Shown piece by piece: positions 41,226 through 52,700 of a stretch of 64,000 nucleotides of DNA. The number at the start of each line of letters is the position of its first letter. Within the stretch, counting starts at the first letter, position 1. The DNA is taken from positions 32,501-96,500 of the forward strand of contig CAUYUJ010018320.1 in assembly GCA_963575745.1 (NCBI GenBank). Direction: 5' to 3'. The notes below the pieces were generated by a model. It was not told the origin of the DNA, made no database searches, and saw only the letters and a program-made list of their open reading frames with translations. The translations under genes were made by a program, and so were the position numbers. The stretch comes from Prorocentrum cordatum (lineage: Eukaryota; Sar; Dinophyceae; Prorocentrales; Prorocentraceae).

Positions 41226-43020
41226 CCTGCTTCCAGGGGACCAATATCTGGGGCCTGTGCCAAACACCGTTCTCTTGCTGGCAACAACTAGCGTCTCTGG
41301 GCACATTGGGTGTCAGTATGTACGTTGACGCATGCGGGGTGGGGCCGTTGCGTTCGGCGCAGTACACGGTCGGAGAGAGGGTCGATCTGATCTCGGCCAG
41401 AAGTGGTACGGTGTGTAGTTTTGCGCCCCTCAGAGCCGACAGTCTATCACCGCACCGCTTTGGGGCGGGGCTTGAGGGGAATGCAGACATGGTGCGGTGC
41501 ATGGCCGCCGCTTGTGTGAGATCCCCGATGGGCGCGCGAAAATTCGAGCAGTCGGGTGCGCGGTTATGCGTGCGCCACGGCACTGTAGTTGTGTCTGGGC
41601 GACCTGCCCGCTCGCGCGCCTGATGGGCACAAGTGGTATGGCACTGCTGCCTGTTGGCCTTCTTAATTGCAGCTTTTGATTTGCAGGCGGTCGGCCGCAT
41701 ACTACGTAGGAGCGCAGCAGCGCCCAGGAGGCCAAACAGAACTTGAGACGCGAAGGCGGGAGGCTAGATCCTGAGCGCCGTCAGCGACATCATGCGAACA
41801 CCAGCGCGTCGGACAGAAGTGCATATTAGGTTGTCGGCGGAGGCGAAGCGAACTCTGCAGCATCAGTGCCCCCCGTCACGACGAGCTGGCAAGGGACCGG
41901 ATCCATCGTTGGGACTCACATCCGTGATGGTACCAGTGTGCGAGTAGATTTGGTGCATTTCTCTACCTTCACAGGTTTCGGTCTTTTTTCATCTGAAAGA
42001 GGTACGTTTCTCAGTACTTGGGGTTCGTTTTCCTTATCACGTTCGCAATTTCATCGTCAGCTCCAACGCTGCGCCGATAGTCGTATTGGCGTCAAGGGGC
42101 ACGTTGGCAAAACGACATGGGACCTCTTCTCGATTTTGCCGTCACGGAGCCCCAGCACTGAAGGCTACGTTGCCCCTGACCCCCCGTGCCCCCCGGCCAC
42201 CCTTGCAAATCGAATTGCGCTGCCTCTGGGTGGTGGCTCCAGCGGAGCTCCTGGCAGTTTGCGTAGGGCCGCGCGTAATGGGGGGGTGATGATTGGGGGG
42301 GCAGCGAGAGCTGCAGAAAAGGAGCCCTGATGGGCCCCAAATGAAGCCTTCAGGGCCCGAAAAGGGCACCTTTCTCCCCCCTCCCCGCGTATCGCCCCCA
42401 ATTCATTCGCGCCAGATTGCTTTGCCTCCAGGCGTTTTCCATTTGCCCTCGGACGAGCCCCCTTCTTTGCCCTTGGCCCCCGCGGCCCCTGCAGGCGCTG
42501 CGGCGCTGCCTCGACGGCGCGGCGCCGCTCGAGGAGCTGCGGAGGCAGGTGCTGCAGTCCCTGCTCGTACTGCAGGGCCTCCACCCCGTTGCGTGCCTAT
42601 GCGCCGCGCCGCGCCCGCCGTGGGTGCGAGAGGGAGGAGGTACCCGTCGGACCGAGGTGGAAGATCGAGGTCGGTTCGGGGAAGGTGCCCTCGGGTTCTT
42701 CGTGCTTGTTGGATGTCCTTGTGCACCCTGGGGGAGGGTACCCTTGGATGTTCAGTGCGTTTTGGCAGACGGAGGGTCTCATGTTCTCGATGGGTGTTCT
42801 TCTGGCCTTGGTCCGACTGTATCGATGCCATTGCTCTTCGGGGAGTCGGGTGTGTTTTAATGGGAGCCTCGACATTCACCGGGAATTTTGTTATTTGGCG
42901 TCGAGCTGTCACTAGCGACTAGCGGCGAGGAGGTACTTCAGAGGAGGCGATTGATCCATGACCACCGCCTGGGGTGTCGATCTTCGCGGACCTCCACGCG
43001 CAGGAGGCGGAGGATGAAAT
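41226..43020. other. no gene recognised
   Basis: Mixed sequence. The stretch 42481-42600 gives a helical-looking peptide (RPLQALRRCLDGAAPLEELR, then QVLQSLLVLQGL) preceded by CTGCAG, so it could be an exon fragment, but nothing supports it further. A small hairpin GAAGCCTTCAGGGCCC / GGGCCCC...AAG lies near 42338-42360. Confidence 0.3.
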
Positions 43021-43490
43021 GGAGCAACAGGAGGAGGAGGAGGAGGAGGAGGAGGAGGAGGAGGAGGACGCGGAGGAGGAGTAGGAGGAGGAGGAGGAGA
43101 GGAGGAGGAGGAGGAGGAGGAGGAGGAGGAGAGGAAGAGAAGAGGAGGAGAGGAGGAGAGAGGGAGGAGGAGGAGGAGGAGGAGGGAGGAGGAGGAGGAG
43201 GAGGAGGAAGAGGAAGATGAGGAGGAGGGGGAGGAGGAGGGAGGAGGAGGAGGAGAGGAGGAGGAGGAGAGGAAGGAGGAGGAGGGAGGAGGAGGAGGAG
43301 GAGGAGAGGAGGAGGAGGGAGGAGGAGGAGGAGGAGGAGGAGAGAGGAGGAGGAGGGGGAGGTGGGGGAGGAGGAGGAGGGAGGAGGAGGAGGTTGAGGA
43401 GGAGGCGGCGGAGGTGGAGGAGTAGGAGGAGAGGGAGGAGGAGGCGGAGGAGGTGGAGGAGAAGGAGGAGGAGGAGGAGGAGGATCGCAC
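43021..43490. repeat. GGA microsatellite
   Basis: About 470 bp of GGA with frequent GAGA and GGGA interruptions. It opens the 20-kb purine-rich repeat region that continues to about 63320. Confidence 0.96.
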
Positions 43491-43639
43491 GCCACTGAGT
43501 GGAAAGGGGGGAGAGAAAGTCAGACGGTCCAAAAAGCAAACCCAGGGGGGCCCATCCGAGGGGATTTTTTTTTGCCACCCCGGCAGGACAGCCGAAGACC
43601 TGCCAGGGGCCAGCGACAGGCCCCCCCCCCCCTGGGTAT

Positions 43640-43777
43640 CTAGCCGCCAAGTTCCTCTTCCAGATCGGTGTCTGTGTCACGCTCCTTCAGCTTCCGTCCC
43701 AATTCAGCGGCTTCAATTTCGTTGAGCCCAAACGCTTGCAGGACATCTGCCAGGCACAACATTACACGTGCAGGGGG
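43640..43777 (-). CDS. possible last-exon fragment, unknown protein
   Basis: On the minus strand a 46-residue peptide from an ATG at about 43777 reads MLCLADVLQAFGLNEIEAAE, then LGRKLKERDTDTDLEEELGG and a TAG. It is helix-like and unlike the surrounding repeats. A CTGGCAG 3'-splice-like sequence lies within it. The short Asp-rich DTDTDLEEE segment vaguely recalls a calcium-binding loop, but I do not claim that. It lies between two microsatellites and has no visible upstream exon. Confidence 0.25.
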   Translation of the reverse strand, partial: PPARVMLCLADVLQAFGLNEIEAAELGRKLKERDTDTDLEEELGG

Positions 43778-43879
43778 CGGGCGGAGGAGGAGGGAACGGA
43801 GGAGGAGGGAACGGAGAAGGAGGAGGAGGAGGAGGAGGAGGAGGAGGAGGAGAGGGAAGACGAGGAGGAGGAGGACGAG

Positions 43880-43975
43880 GATGACGATGAGGAGGAGGAT
43901 GAGGAAGACGAGGATGCTGATGATGAGGCTGATGATGCTGATTATGGTGATGGTGTTGGTGACACTGATGCTGCT

Positions 43976-44006
<31 letters not shown>

Positions 44007-45256
44007 AGGATGAGGATGATGGTACTGATGATGATGGTGATGCTGACGATGCTGATGCTGATGCTGCGGCTGATGATGCTGATGTCGCTGATGATGCTGC
44101 TGCTGATGCTGATGATGCTGCTGATGATGATGACGACGCTGATGCTGATACTGCTGATGTTGCTGATGATGCTGCTGATGATGATGCTGCTGCTGCGAAT
44201 GCTGGTAATGGTGATGGTGATGGTGATGGTGATGGCGGTGATGCTGATGCTGATGATGCTCCTGATGCTGCTGATGATGCTGTTGCTGATGCTGATACTC
44301 ATGCTGAGGATGCGGCTGCTGATGATGATGATGCTGATGATGATGATGATGATGATGGTAGTTGTGAGGACGTTGATGCTGTTGATGATGAGGATGCTGC
44401 TGATGATGGTGCTGCTGAGGATGCTGATGCTGCTGATGATGATGCTGATGCTGAGTATGATGAGGATGCTGATGTTGATGACGATGATGATGACGATTAT
44501 GCTGATGGTGATGCTGCTGAGGCTGCTGCTGCTGATGATGCTGATGCTGATGCTGACGATGCTGATGCTGCTGCTGATGATGCTGATACGGCTGATGATG
44601 ACGATGATGATGATGCTGATGCTGATGCCGATGATGCTGATGTTGATGCTGCTGATGATTGGTGATGCTGATGCTGATGCTGATGCTGCTGCTGATGATG
44701 ATGATGTTGCCGACGACGACGATGCTGCTGGTGATGAGGATGATGATGCTGCTGATGATGATGCTGCTGTTGATACTGATTCTGATGATCGTGATGCAGA
44801 CGCTGATGACGATGATGATGATGATGATGATGATGATGCTGATGATGATGATGTCGATGCTGATGATGCTGACGATGGTGCTTATGCTGATGCGGGTGAT
44901 GCTGCTGAGGTTGATGATGACGAGGATGAGGATGATGATGATGATGCTGATGCTGATGATGATGCTGCTGATGGTGCTGCCGATGCAGATGATGATGCTG
45001 ATGCTGATGCTGAGGATGATGATGATGCTTATGATGATGATGCTGATGATGATGGTGATGCTGATGCTGATGCTGATGACGAGGATGCTGCGGATGATGA
45101 TGCTGCTGACGATGCTGATGATGATGAGGATGCTGCTGCTGCTGATGCTGATGCTGATGATGATGATGATGATGCTGATGATGATGAGGATGATGCTGGT
45201 GAGGCTGATGATGCTGATGATGCTGATGATGATGCTGATGCTGTTGATGATGCTGC

Positions 45257-45309
<53 letters not shown>

Positions 45310-45358
45310 TTGCTGCTGCTGATGATGATGCTGATGATGCTGCTGCTGCTGATGACGA
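43880..45358. repeat. GAT/GCT complex satellite, block 1
   Basis: Nearly 1.5 kb of GATGAT, GATGCT and GCTGCT triplets in irregular order. The strict three-base period leaves stop-free frames of several hundred codons on both strands (Asp/Ala, Met/Leu, His/Gln), which are not genes. Confidence 0.95.
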
Positions 45359-45492
45359 GGAGGAGGAGGAGGAGGAGGAGGAGGAGGAGGAGGAGGAGGA
45401 GAGGAGGAGGGGAGGAGGAGGAGGAGGAGGAGGAGGAGGAGGAGGAGGAGGAGGAGGAGAGCCAGGAGGAGGAGGAGGAGGAGGAGGAGGAG
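45359..45492. repeat. GGA tract, left flank of the Copia element
   Basis: GAG/GGA units run directly to the first base of the 5' LTR. Confidence 0.96.
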
Positions 45493-45674
45493 TGTGAAGA
45501 GTGCACTCCCCTGCCCCTCCGCCGCCCGTGCCGCCTTGTACACATGATGCACATGCTTTTCATGTTTGTGGCGTGCACGCTGCCCGCCGCCGTTTTGGCC
45601 CTAGTCCTAGGGCCCTGGGACTGCACCCGCAGTTGGACTGCCGCGCGGTCCGGGCTAAAAGAACTGCACTGACA
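45493..45674 (+). repeat. 5' LTR of the Copia element
   Basis: Starts TGTGAAGAGTGCACTCCCC and ends AAAAGAACTGCACTGACA, with the canonical TG...CA ends. Confidence 0.95.
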
Positions 45675-45675
45675 T

Positions 45676-45690
45676 TGGTAGCGGAGCTCG
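45676..45690 (+). promoter_or_regulatory. primer-binding site
   Basis: TGGTAGCGGAGCTCG follows the 5' LTR after one base. It resembles the initiator-methionine tRNA complement used by many Copia elements (TGGTA-C-GAGC), with some differences. Confidence 0.65.
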
Positions 45691-45753
45691 TAAGCTCCAG
45701 CGGACGCACTGCGTGCTCTGCTTGGGTGGCTGCGACCACCCGCGCGCGCCGCC

Positions 45754-47067
45754 ATGGCCGGCAGCCAGGACGGCGGCTCGGACGCGGAGGCGATGTCCTC
45801 CGCCGGCGCAGGTTCTCCGGACCTGCACGCGGTCCTGCGCGTGATGGCCGAGACCCAGAGGGATATCCTGGCCATGCAGCGGGATCGTGGCGACAGCGGT
45901 CCCAGGCGTGCACGCCTACTGCTGTCGCAGGTGAAGCTCCCGGACTTCGACGGTGCCGTCGGTACTAGCACCAAGAAGTACCGAGAGTGGCGCAAGGCGG
46001 TGGAGGTCATCCGCAACCTCAACCAGCTCTCCGACGTGGAGCTGGGCCTGATCATCTACAGTCAGGTGACAGGTCGGGCCAAGGAGCTCATCGAGGTACT
46101 GGACGCGTCGGACCTCCGGCGTGAGGACACGCTCGAGACCATCTTCGCTATCTACGACGACGCCTTCGAGAAGATGGACCACGAGCGCCTGGATCAGGTG
46201 CATCAGGAGTGGGGGCGTGCTCACCGTCGGGCAGGCCAGCCCATCATGGATTGGACAACGTACTTGCGCAAGAAGCGCATGGAGTTGCAGCTCGAGGATC
46301 CCACTTCAGCGATCAGTGATCGCGCGCTGGCGAGCAAGATGCTCCGTGGTGCTGGGCTGTCGCAAAGAGAGCGAGCGCAGGTGCTCTTCAATTGCGGCGG
46401 CATGTACGACTCGAAGCGGATGGAGGTCGTGCTGAAGGCAGCCTACTCGAAGGTGCACGACAACGAGAAGCGCTCGGTGCTCCCTCGCCGCTCGCCGTTT
46501 GTGGCGGCGCAGCGTGAGCACGGGCGCTCCTCTGGGAGCTCGGGCGGTCGCTACCCGCACCCTCCCTTGGCTCGTAGGCCGTGCGTGCTTCGAGGACGCT
46601 CTGGCCAGCATGTGCACGAGGTGGAGAACGGTGAAGACTACGATGAACACGACGGCGACCTGGAGGAGGCGCAGCACGACGAGGAGGAAGCAGACGACCA
46701 AGACGACGGAGACCCCGGAGGGGCCGAGGGCACCCTCTTCGAGGACGGCGCTGAGGTCGACGAGGAGCTGGCGTCGGACAACGATGGGCCTGACGACGAG
46801 GAGTGCGAGGCACCGGAGGATCTTCAGGAGGCGTTCTTGGCCGGCTGGAGGTCCAAGCAGAAGACGGCAGTACAGCGTCAGAAGCGCGGGTTCGTTGCCC
46901 CTCGGCAGCGGGACCCCAAGAAGATCAACGCCAGCGGCTCCTTCCAGGCTGGTCGCAAGCCGACGGACCAGCGCAAGGCTAACAGCCGGCGTGCTGATTG
47001 TGATCAGCCCGGCCACGTACTGGCGTGGCGACCCGGAGTGCCCCAAGGTGAAGAGTGGCGAGCGTGA
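45754..47067 (+). CDS. Copia gag protein (3' end frameshifted)
   Basis: The ATG at 45754 sits in a CCGCCATGG context. The capsid-like region covers about residues 60-230 and includes VKLPDFDGAVGTSTKKYREW and later WTTYLRKKRMELQL, the usual Copia gag (UBN2-like) pattern. It is followed by an acidic Asp/Glu linker of about 70 residues and a basic region. The zinc knuckle at about 46987-47045 is damaged. Its first Cys is replaced by Arg (RADCDQPGH), and one extra G near 47017 shifts the frame, so YWRGDPECPK is read in frame 2. Gag coats the element RNA in virus-like particles. As it stands the frame ends at 47067 with 14 aberrant residues. Confidence 0.88.
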   Translation: MAGSQDGGSDAEAMSSAGAGSPDLHAVLRVMAETQRDILAMQRDRGDSGPRRARLLLSQVKLPDFDGAVGTSTKKYREWRKAVEVIRNLNQLSDVELGLIIYSQVTGRAKELIEVLDASDLRREDTLETIFAIYDDAFEKMDHERLDQVHQEWGRAHRRAGQPIMDWTTYLRKKRMELQLEDPTSAISDRALASKMLRGAGLSQRERAQVLFNCGGMYDSKRMEVVLKAAYSKVHDNEKRSVLPRRSPFVAAQREHGRSSGSSGGRYPHPPLARRPCVLRGRSGQHVHEVENGEDYDEHDGDLEEAQHDEEEADDQDDGDPGGAEGTLFEDGAEVDEELASDNDGPDDEECEAPEDLQEAFLAGWRSKQKTAVQRQKRGFVAPRQRDPKKINASGSFQAGRKPTDQRKANSRRADCDQPGHVLAWRPGVPQGEEWRA

Positions 47068-50000
47068 GCCGTACAACAAGACCGGGCCTAAGAGTGGCCA
47101 GCCAGCGTCGCCCAACCAGCGGAGCTCTGCGAAGCCGCCGGTTCCAAGGCAGGTGCATGGGCCGGTCATCCATTGGGTTGGCATGGCAGGCAGTGCCGAA
47201 GAGCGTCGTGGCCGCGCCCCATGGCGCCGCGCTCCCCAGTCGGTGCCTGCCCAGAGGCATTCGGTAGAGGTCCGAGCCGATGCTCCAGGAAGGATCGTCA
47301 TGAATCCTCGACCCAAGAGTATGCCTGCGCCAAGTCCACGCCGGGGCGCCGACGATGGCCCCAGGCCCGGACAGGGCAGTGATGAACGTGCGCGCGTCCG
47401 TGCAAGGCGCGGGGAGGATCAGGAGGACGAGGATGCATGCGTGCGTTGCCATCGCATCCTGGCCAACACCCACCCAAAGGGGCACGGCGTGGAGTTGGAG
47501 TTTCCTGACCTTGCCACGGTCCATCACATCGTGGAGCGTGCGACGAACAAGAAGCCCATCTTCTTCAAGCAAGGCCGCTTCGAGGCTCTCGACTTCGTCC
47601 AGGGTCGGCTCATGCGGCTGCAGCTGACCACGTCGAAGCCTTGTGCGGCGGCTGAGGTGGATCTCGATGAGATCACGGCAACTATGTTCAAGATCGTGAT
47701 GGGCGGAAATCGCGATGCCAAGCACCGCGACGATCGGCGCGGTGAAGGCGGGAATCGTGACACCAAGCATCGTGAATATCATCATCGAGATCGTCGTGGC
47801 GACCGCCGCCGCGATCGGGGAGCTGTTCTCCGTGAGCATTGCGCCCCTCCCCCGCCCGAGGCGGGGGCCTCGTCGCGTTCGAGGTCGCGGAGTACACCAG
47901 AAGGCCGCGGTGAGAAGGAAGAGAAGCGGAGTGCACCGGAAGGCCGCGGTGAGAAGGAAGAGAAGGAAGAGAAGAAAGAGAAGAAGAAGAAGGCGAGGGG
48001 CAGCAAAGAAGAGAAGAAAGAGAGGAAGAAGGCGAGAAGCAGCAAGGAAGTGAAGAAGGAGGCCGAGGTGAAGAAGGAGGATGAGGCCAGCGAGGAGGAT
48101 GAGGCCAGCGAGGACGATGACGATCAGCGGCGTGAGGATAAGGAGCTGCCGTTCACGCCGGAGGAGATGGATGAGATCTTCTGCAGCTGGTATCCGCGTC
48201 AGGACATCTTTAGGGATTACCTGACGCCGCCGGCAACCATCCACTTCATCACGAAGAACGACCGCATCGTGCGCCTCAACCTCTACACGCGCCGCTGCGA
48301 GAAGCCGGACTTCTCTCCAACCAGTGGCCCTGCGAGGGCCCATCCTGTATTCGTGGTGGATGCCGCAGCGGCGCCGTCGGCGAAGGGGGCATCGAAGACG
48401 AAAGGATCGAATGTTCCGGGGGAACCTCCCGGGAACATCCCAGACGGAGCTGTGCCAGGACTAGCGTCCGCCGCTCCGACTGGGGAGGCCGCCGCCGCTC
48501 CTAAGGACGAGGACTGGGTCATGGCAGGAGCCTCCGAGGACGCGAGGAAGAGCGAGGAGAAGAAACGACTGGAGGTCTTGCAGCGTGACAAAGCCGAGTT
48601 GCTGGACCGCCTCGCGCTGATAGAGAGGCAGGAGTCGGAGATGCATACCCGATTGAACCCAGGCGAGGTCTACGACGGCCTGCAGAAGCGACGTGAGCAG
48701 GCACCTCCGCCAGAGCGTGCGCTGCCTACATCTCCTGAGCAGCAGGGGGTCGGAAGCGTGTGGAAGAACATGGAGGGAGTTCGACGACGTGCTCATCTTC
48801 CAGCGCCTCCAGGAGCCGCGAGCTCAGGTGCGCCTACCGCTGCGACGGCATCTCCAGCCGCATCTGGAGCCCCGCGCGTAGTCACTGCCTCTGGACGGAG
48901 CTACGTCATGAGTGCCGGTGCCACGCAGAGCGACCTGGAGAATCAGCAGATGCACCGAGCCATGTACGACTCGCAGTTCGACGGCGAGAGGCTGGTCCCA
49001 GGTCCGAAGGCGAAGTTCGACCCAGAGCTCATGCAGCAGCAGGCTGCGTGTCCTCATCCGGCTGACGAGCTGAAGTGGCAGACAAACGGCACTGTGATCT
49101 TCGCGAAGCGCAAGAAATGTTCGTTGAAGTCGGTGATCCATTACACGCTGGAGAAGCCCAAGGCGGATGAGGAGGACTCACTGCAGCGCGCGCACCCTGG
49201 GGCAGCAAAGGGCGCGGACCCTGGGGCAGCAAAGGGCGCGGACCCCTGGGCAGCAAAGGGGGCGGACCCTTGGGCAGCAAAAGGGGGATCTGCGACCCGC
49301 ATGGTCACTACCCGAGAGGAGTGCCCCCGCGAGGTGAGAGATGAGCGGTCCGTCATGCTTGTTGTCTTGCCCGCGGGGCTGGTTATGACTGACACGGGCT
49401 GCAAGCGGGCTGTCGGTGGACGTCCGTGGCGCGTCGAGCTGCAGAAGACTTTGGATGCCATGGGCGTGCCGTACCACAGCATCAACCAGCGCGAGTGCTT
49501 CAAGTTCGGCCCAGGCGTGCCGCTCATGTCAGAGCGTGCGTGGTGCTACACAGTTGGCATCAATGGTGCGCAGTGCGAGGTTGTGATCTCCGAGGTCGAT
49601 GCCGAGGTGCCAGGTCTCATCGGCCCTGACGAGATGGCAGTGTGGGACGCAGCAATAAGCTTCAGGAGCGGTACTTTCACGGCGAACGGTGTGACCAAGC
49701 CGTTGGTCCCGGCTGCGTCCGGGCATCCGTGCGTGTCATTGCTGGATTTCCCGGCACCGGTCGCGAGGGCCTTCCCCGTCGGACAGCCTGAGGGGCAGGA
49801 CGAGCTCGCCGACGAGATGTTCAGCGGAACGGCGAGCCACGAGGAGAAGGATGAGCGCAGCGTCGCTGAGACCGTCGAGGAGGAGGACACGCACGATTCT
49901 GATAGCAACGATGGCCAGGGCGCTGGCGATTCCAGAGCTGAGCACATCCCACTACCACACCAGCGACCCGGAGTCCGCGGAGACGGCATCGAGTGACGAG

Positions 50001-50255
50001 GAGGTTTTCATGGAGAACGCGGACAACGAGGTTTTCATGACGAAAGGTGCTCGCAGGCATGTCCGGAGCAATCTGAAGGAGCTGGAGGTTTTGATGGTCG
50101 AGGAAATGGCGAACAGGAAGCTTCGGGCTGATCGGCAGGAGCAGGACGCCTTCAAGCACTACCAGGAGGAACGTGTATTACCTCTTCGGCGGGAGACCCG
50201 GCGGCGACCGGGGCCCTGGAGGATCGTGGAGATCTTCGCATGGGCTTGCCAACTC
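47018..50255 (+). pseudogene. Copia pol, spacer and protease region
   Basis: Frame 2 continues from the gag zinc knuckle to a stop at 49996. It holds a long charged spacer with a Lys/Glu/Arg stretch around 47890-48120 and a helical segment, KRLEVLQRDKAELLDRLALI, near 48570. The retropepsin-like protease is at about 49360-49650. Its active site GLVMTDTGCKRAVGG has the catalytic Asp codon at 49391-49393, and VPGLIGPDEM lies toward the end. The frame changes to frame 3 near 49945 and again to frame 2 near 50255. Protease would cut the polyprotein. Confidence 0.8.
49195..49290 (+). repeat. 24-bp in-frame tandem repeat in pol
   Basis: Four units of GGGCAGCAAAGGGCGCGGAC type, encoding GAAKGADP/WAAKGADP, just before the protease. 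Confidence 0.92.
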
Positions 50256-52700
50256 ACGATCCTGGCGGCGAAATGGGATGGGACGCCCACCAGCCCATCA
50301 CAGCGCCAGAGTTCGACCTCCTGACGGTCCAGGGCAGGAACGAGGCACGGGCGTACCTGGTTGCAGTTGACCCAGACTTCGTGGCTTTGTCCCCGCCTCG
50401 TACGGCATGGAGTCGACTGCAGAGTGTCGACCAGCGAAGGCCTATGCGAGTGCGCCGGCAACGCCGAGAGCGGACCGAGTACCGCGTGTTGCTCTCGTTC
50501 ACGGACGAGGTGATGCAGTGGCAAGCTGCAAGGGGACGCGCAGCCATGGTAATGGACCACGCGCAATCGACAGTCTGAAGCCAGCCACCCATGAATGCAA
50601 CGAAGTCGAACCCAGCATTCGAGGACGCGATCTGCCTCCAGAACACCACGAGGGCGTTGGCGAACCCTGAGGTTTGCACGGCTGCGCGCGGAAGCTGCGC
50701 GGAGGAGTTCGCCAAGGCTGTGATGACCGGTGCCGCGGACTATTTGGTCCGGCAGCTCGAGAACTCGAGTTTCCCTGCGGCGCACCTCCCGGACCCCGCG
50801 GAGGAGCCCAGGAGTTATGGACCCGAGGCCGCGGAGCATGGTACTGGAGAGGCTCCCGGAAACGTTTCGGAGAGACCTGAGTGGGGCAAAACACCGCAGG
50901 AGATTCGAGCCGAGATTCGCGAGGCATTGCAGAAGACGGTGAAGGAGGAGTCCATGCAGCACCCTGCGGAGGAGGAGGAGGTTGCAGCCTCCTGGTCAGA
51001 GATGGAGCTTCCGGAGGTGGTACGGCAGGACATCATGGCGAATATTCCCCGGAGTACGCGACGTGCCGTGCGGAAGGCCCATCGCGGTCTTGGACACCCC
51101 AGCCGACCAACGTTCATCAAGATGCTGCGTCTCGGCGGTGCAACGCCCAACGCGTTGGCATACGCGAAGCATTGGCAGTGTCCGACTTGTGCTGAGTCGG
51201 AGGCGCCGCCCCGTCCAGTGCAAGGGACGGCGGACGTGCGACCATTCGGCTTCAATGTGACGGTTGTGATCGACGTGAAGTACCTACGGGACGCGGCCAA
51301 GGAGCAGCTGGTGGTCCTCAGCATGGTGGACGCTGGTACGGGATGGCACTGTGCATGCCTTCTCAAGAATAGGACGGCCAAGCACGTAGCGCGCCAGATC
51401 ATGAACGAGTGGTTCAAGCATTACGGCGTGCCAGAGAACATCGTGATCGACCAGGGCGGCGAGTTCGAGGGCTACTTCAACGCGCTGATGGAGCAGTTCG
51501 GTATTAATACGAAGACGACGGGAGCTCATGCAGCATGGCAGCATGGCCTGGCAGAGCGCCACGGAGGATTGCTCGGCACTATCTGGGGCAAGGTGGTGCA
51601 CGAGTTCCACGTCCAGGGCAAGTCGATGTCTACTGTGGCCCTGGCTGCCATCGTCAACGCGAAGAATTCGACGATCAGCCGCAATGGGTTGACCCCGGAG
51701 CAGGCTGTCTTCGGGCGGATCTTGAATTTTACGGAGGTGACTAACAGGGGCGACGATGAGGTTCTCATGTCGGTTCTCGGCGCTAAGGGCATAGCTTGGC
51801 GTTCGTCTCAAATCCGCACCGCAGCCAAGATGATGTTGCTGGAGCGCGACGCGACGGACAAGGTGCGGAGGGCGCTGCTGCGACAGGCGCCGACGGTCGT
51901 CGGCGATCTGTGCCCAGGATCGCGGGTGTATTTCTGGGCACCGAATCCGTTCAAGGGACGTCGTCGGCAAGATCCTGAAAGATGGCGGGGTCCTGCGACT
52001 GTGATCGCGAAGGAATCCAACAGCCGGTACTACGTATCATGGCGTGGTCACGTGCTACTTGTTGCTCGTGAGCAGCTCCGGCACGCCTCCTCCCAGGAGG
52101 CCGCGGCTGCGGAGTCCATCCAGACGGACGCGCGGCTGACGCAGCAGCGAGATGATCGCGCCTACCACGACATCGTGGACGTCACGCCCAAGGTGAAGGT
52201 TCAGAAGGTGAAGAAGACGTTCCTGAAGAAGGGGCGTGACCGACATAGTGAACTCGAGGGGTCCAGGCAGCCTCGTGTGGATCTGAGGGCCCTGGGCGCC
52301 ATTGAGGCGCAGGCTAAGGAGGAGGAGGAGGAGCCGCCCGAGCAGGAGCAGTTGCCGCAGCTTCCGCCTCCGAGGAGGGCCCGGTCTCGTTCCCCTCCAG
52401 GCCGGATGTCCTCTGGGACGTGCCCGGAAGCTTCTCCGGGAGCAACGGGCTCTGGCGGCCCTTCGGTGCCGCCGATTCCCAGAGACGATTTCGAGCTCGA
52501 GCGGAAGCGGAAGTTCCTGGTAGATGACGTGCCGAGTTGCATTGAGAGATCGCGTCTGCAGGCTGCCCCTACGAGTGGATTGCTGGCTCTCCGCGAGGTG
52601 GCCATGAACGCTGTGGTGCACTCGGGGCCCCAGGAGTGGTTCGACCAGAATGCCTTGGATGGCGTCTCCACGCTCGTTCAGAAGGTCGTACGACCGCCAC
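50256..52700 (+). pseudogene. Copia integrase
   Basis: Mostly frame 2, with an in-frame TGA near 50576. The zinc-binding HHCC motif is AHRGLGHPSRPTF at about 51077 followed by CPTCAE near 51179. The catalytic triad is D in VVIDVKYL (51272-51274), D in VIDQGGEFEG (51449-51451) and E in HGLAERHGG (51554-51556). A C-terminal GRRRQDPERWRGPATVIAKE segment matches the GKRK-like end region of Copia integrases. The integrase inserts the element DNA. After about 52450 the frame is a Pro/Arg-rich linker, and a frameshift near 52700 leads to the reverse transcriptase. Confidence 0.88.

Noticed and set aside
42417-42860. Possible exon with RPLQALRRCLDGAAPLEELR
   Set aside because: Only about 40 residues look protein-like; there are no supporting splice sites or neighbours.
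43499-46055. Stop-free frames of hundreds of codons on both strands (Asp/Ala, Met/Leu, Ile/Ser/His)
   Set aside because: They follow directly from the GAT/GCT triplet repeat, have no motif, and one runs antisense through the Copia LTR and gag.
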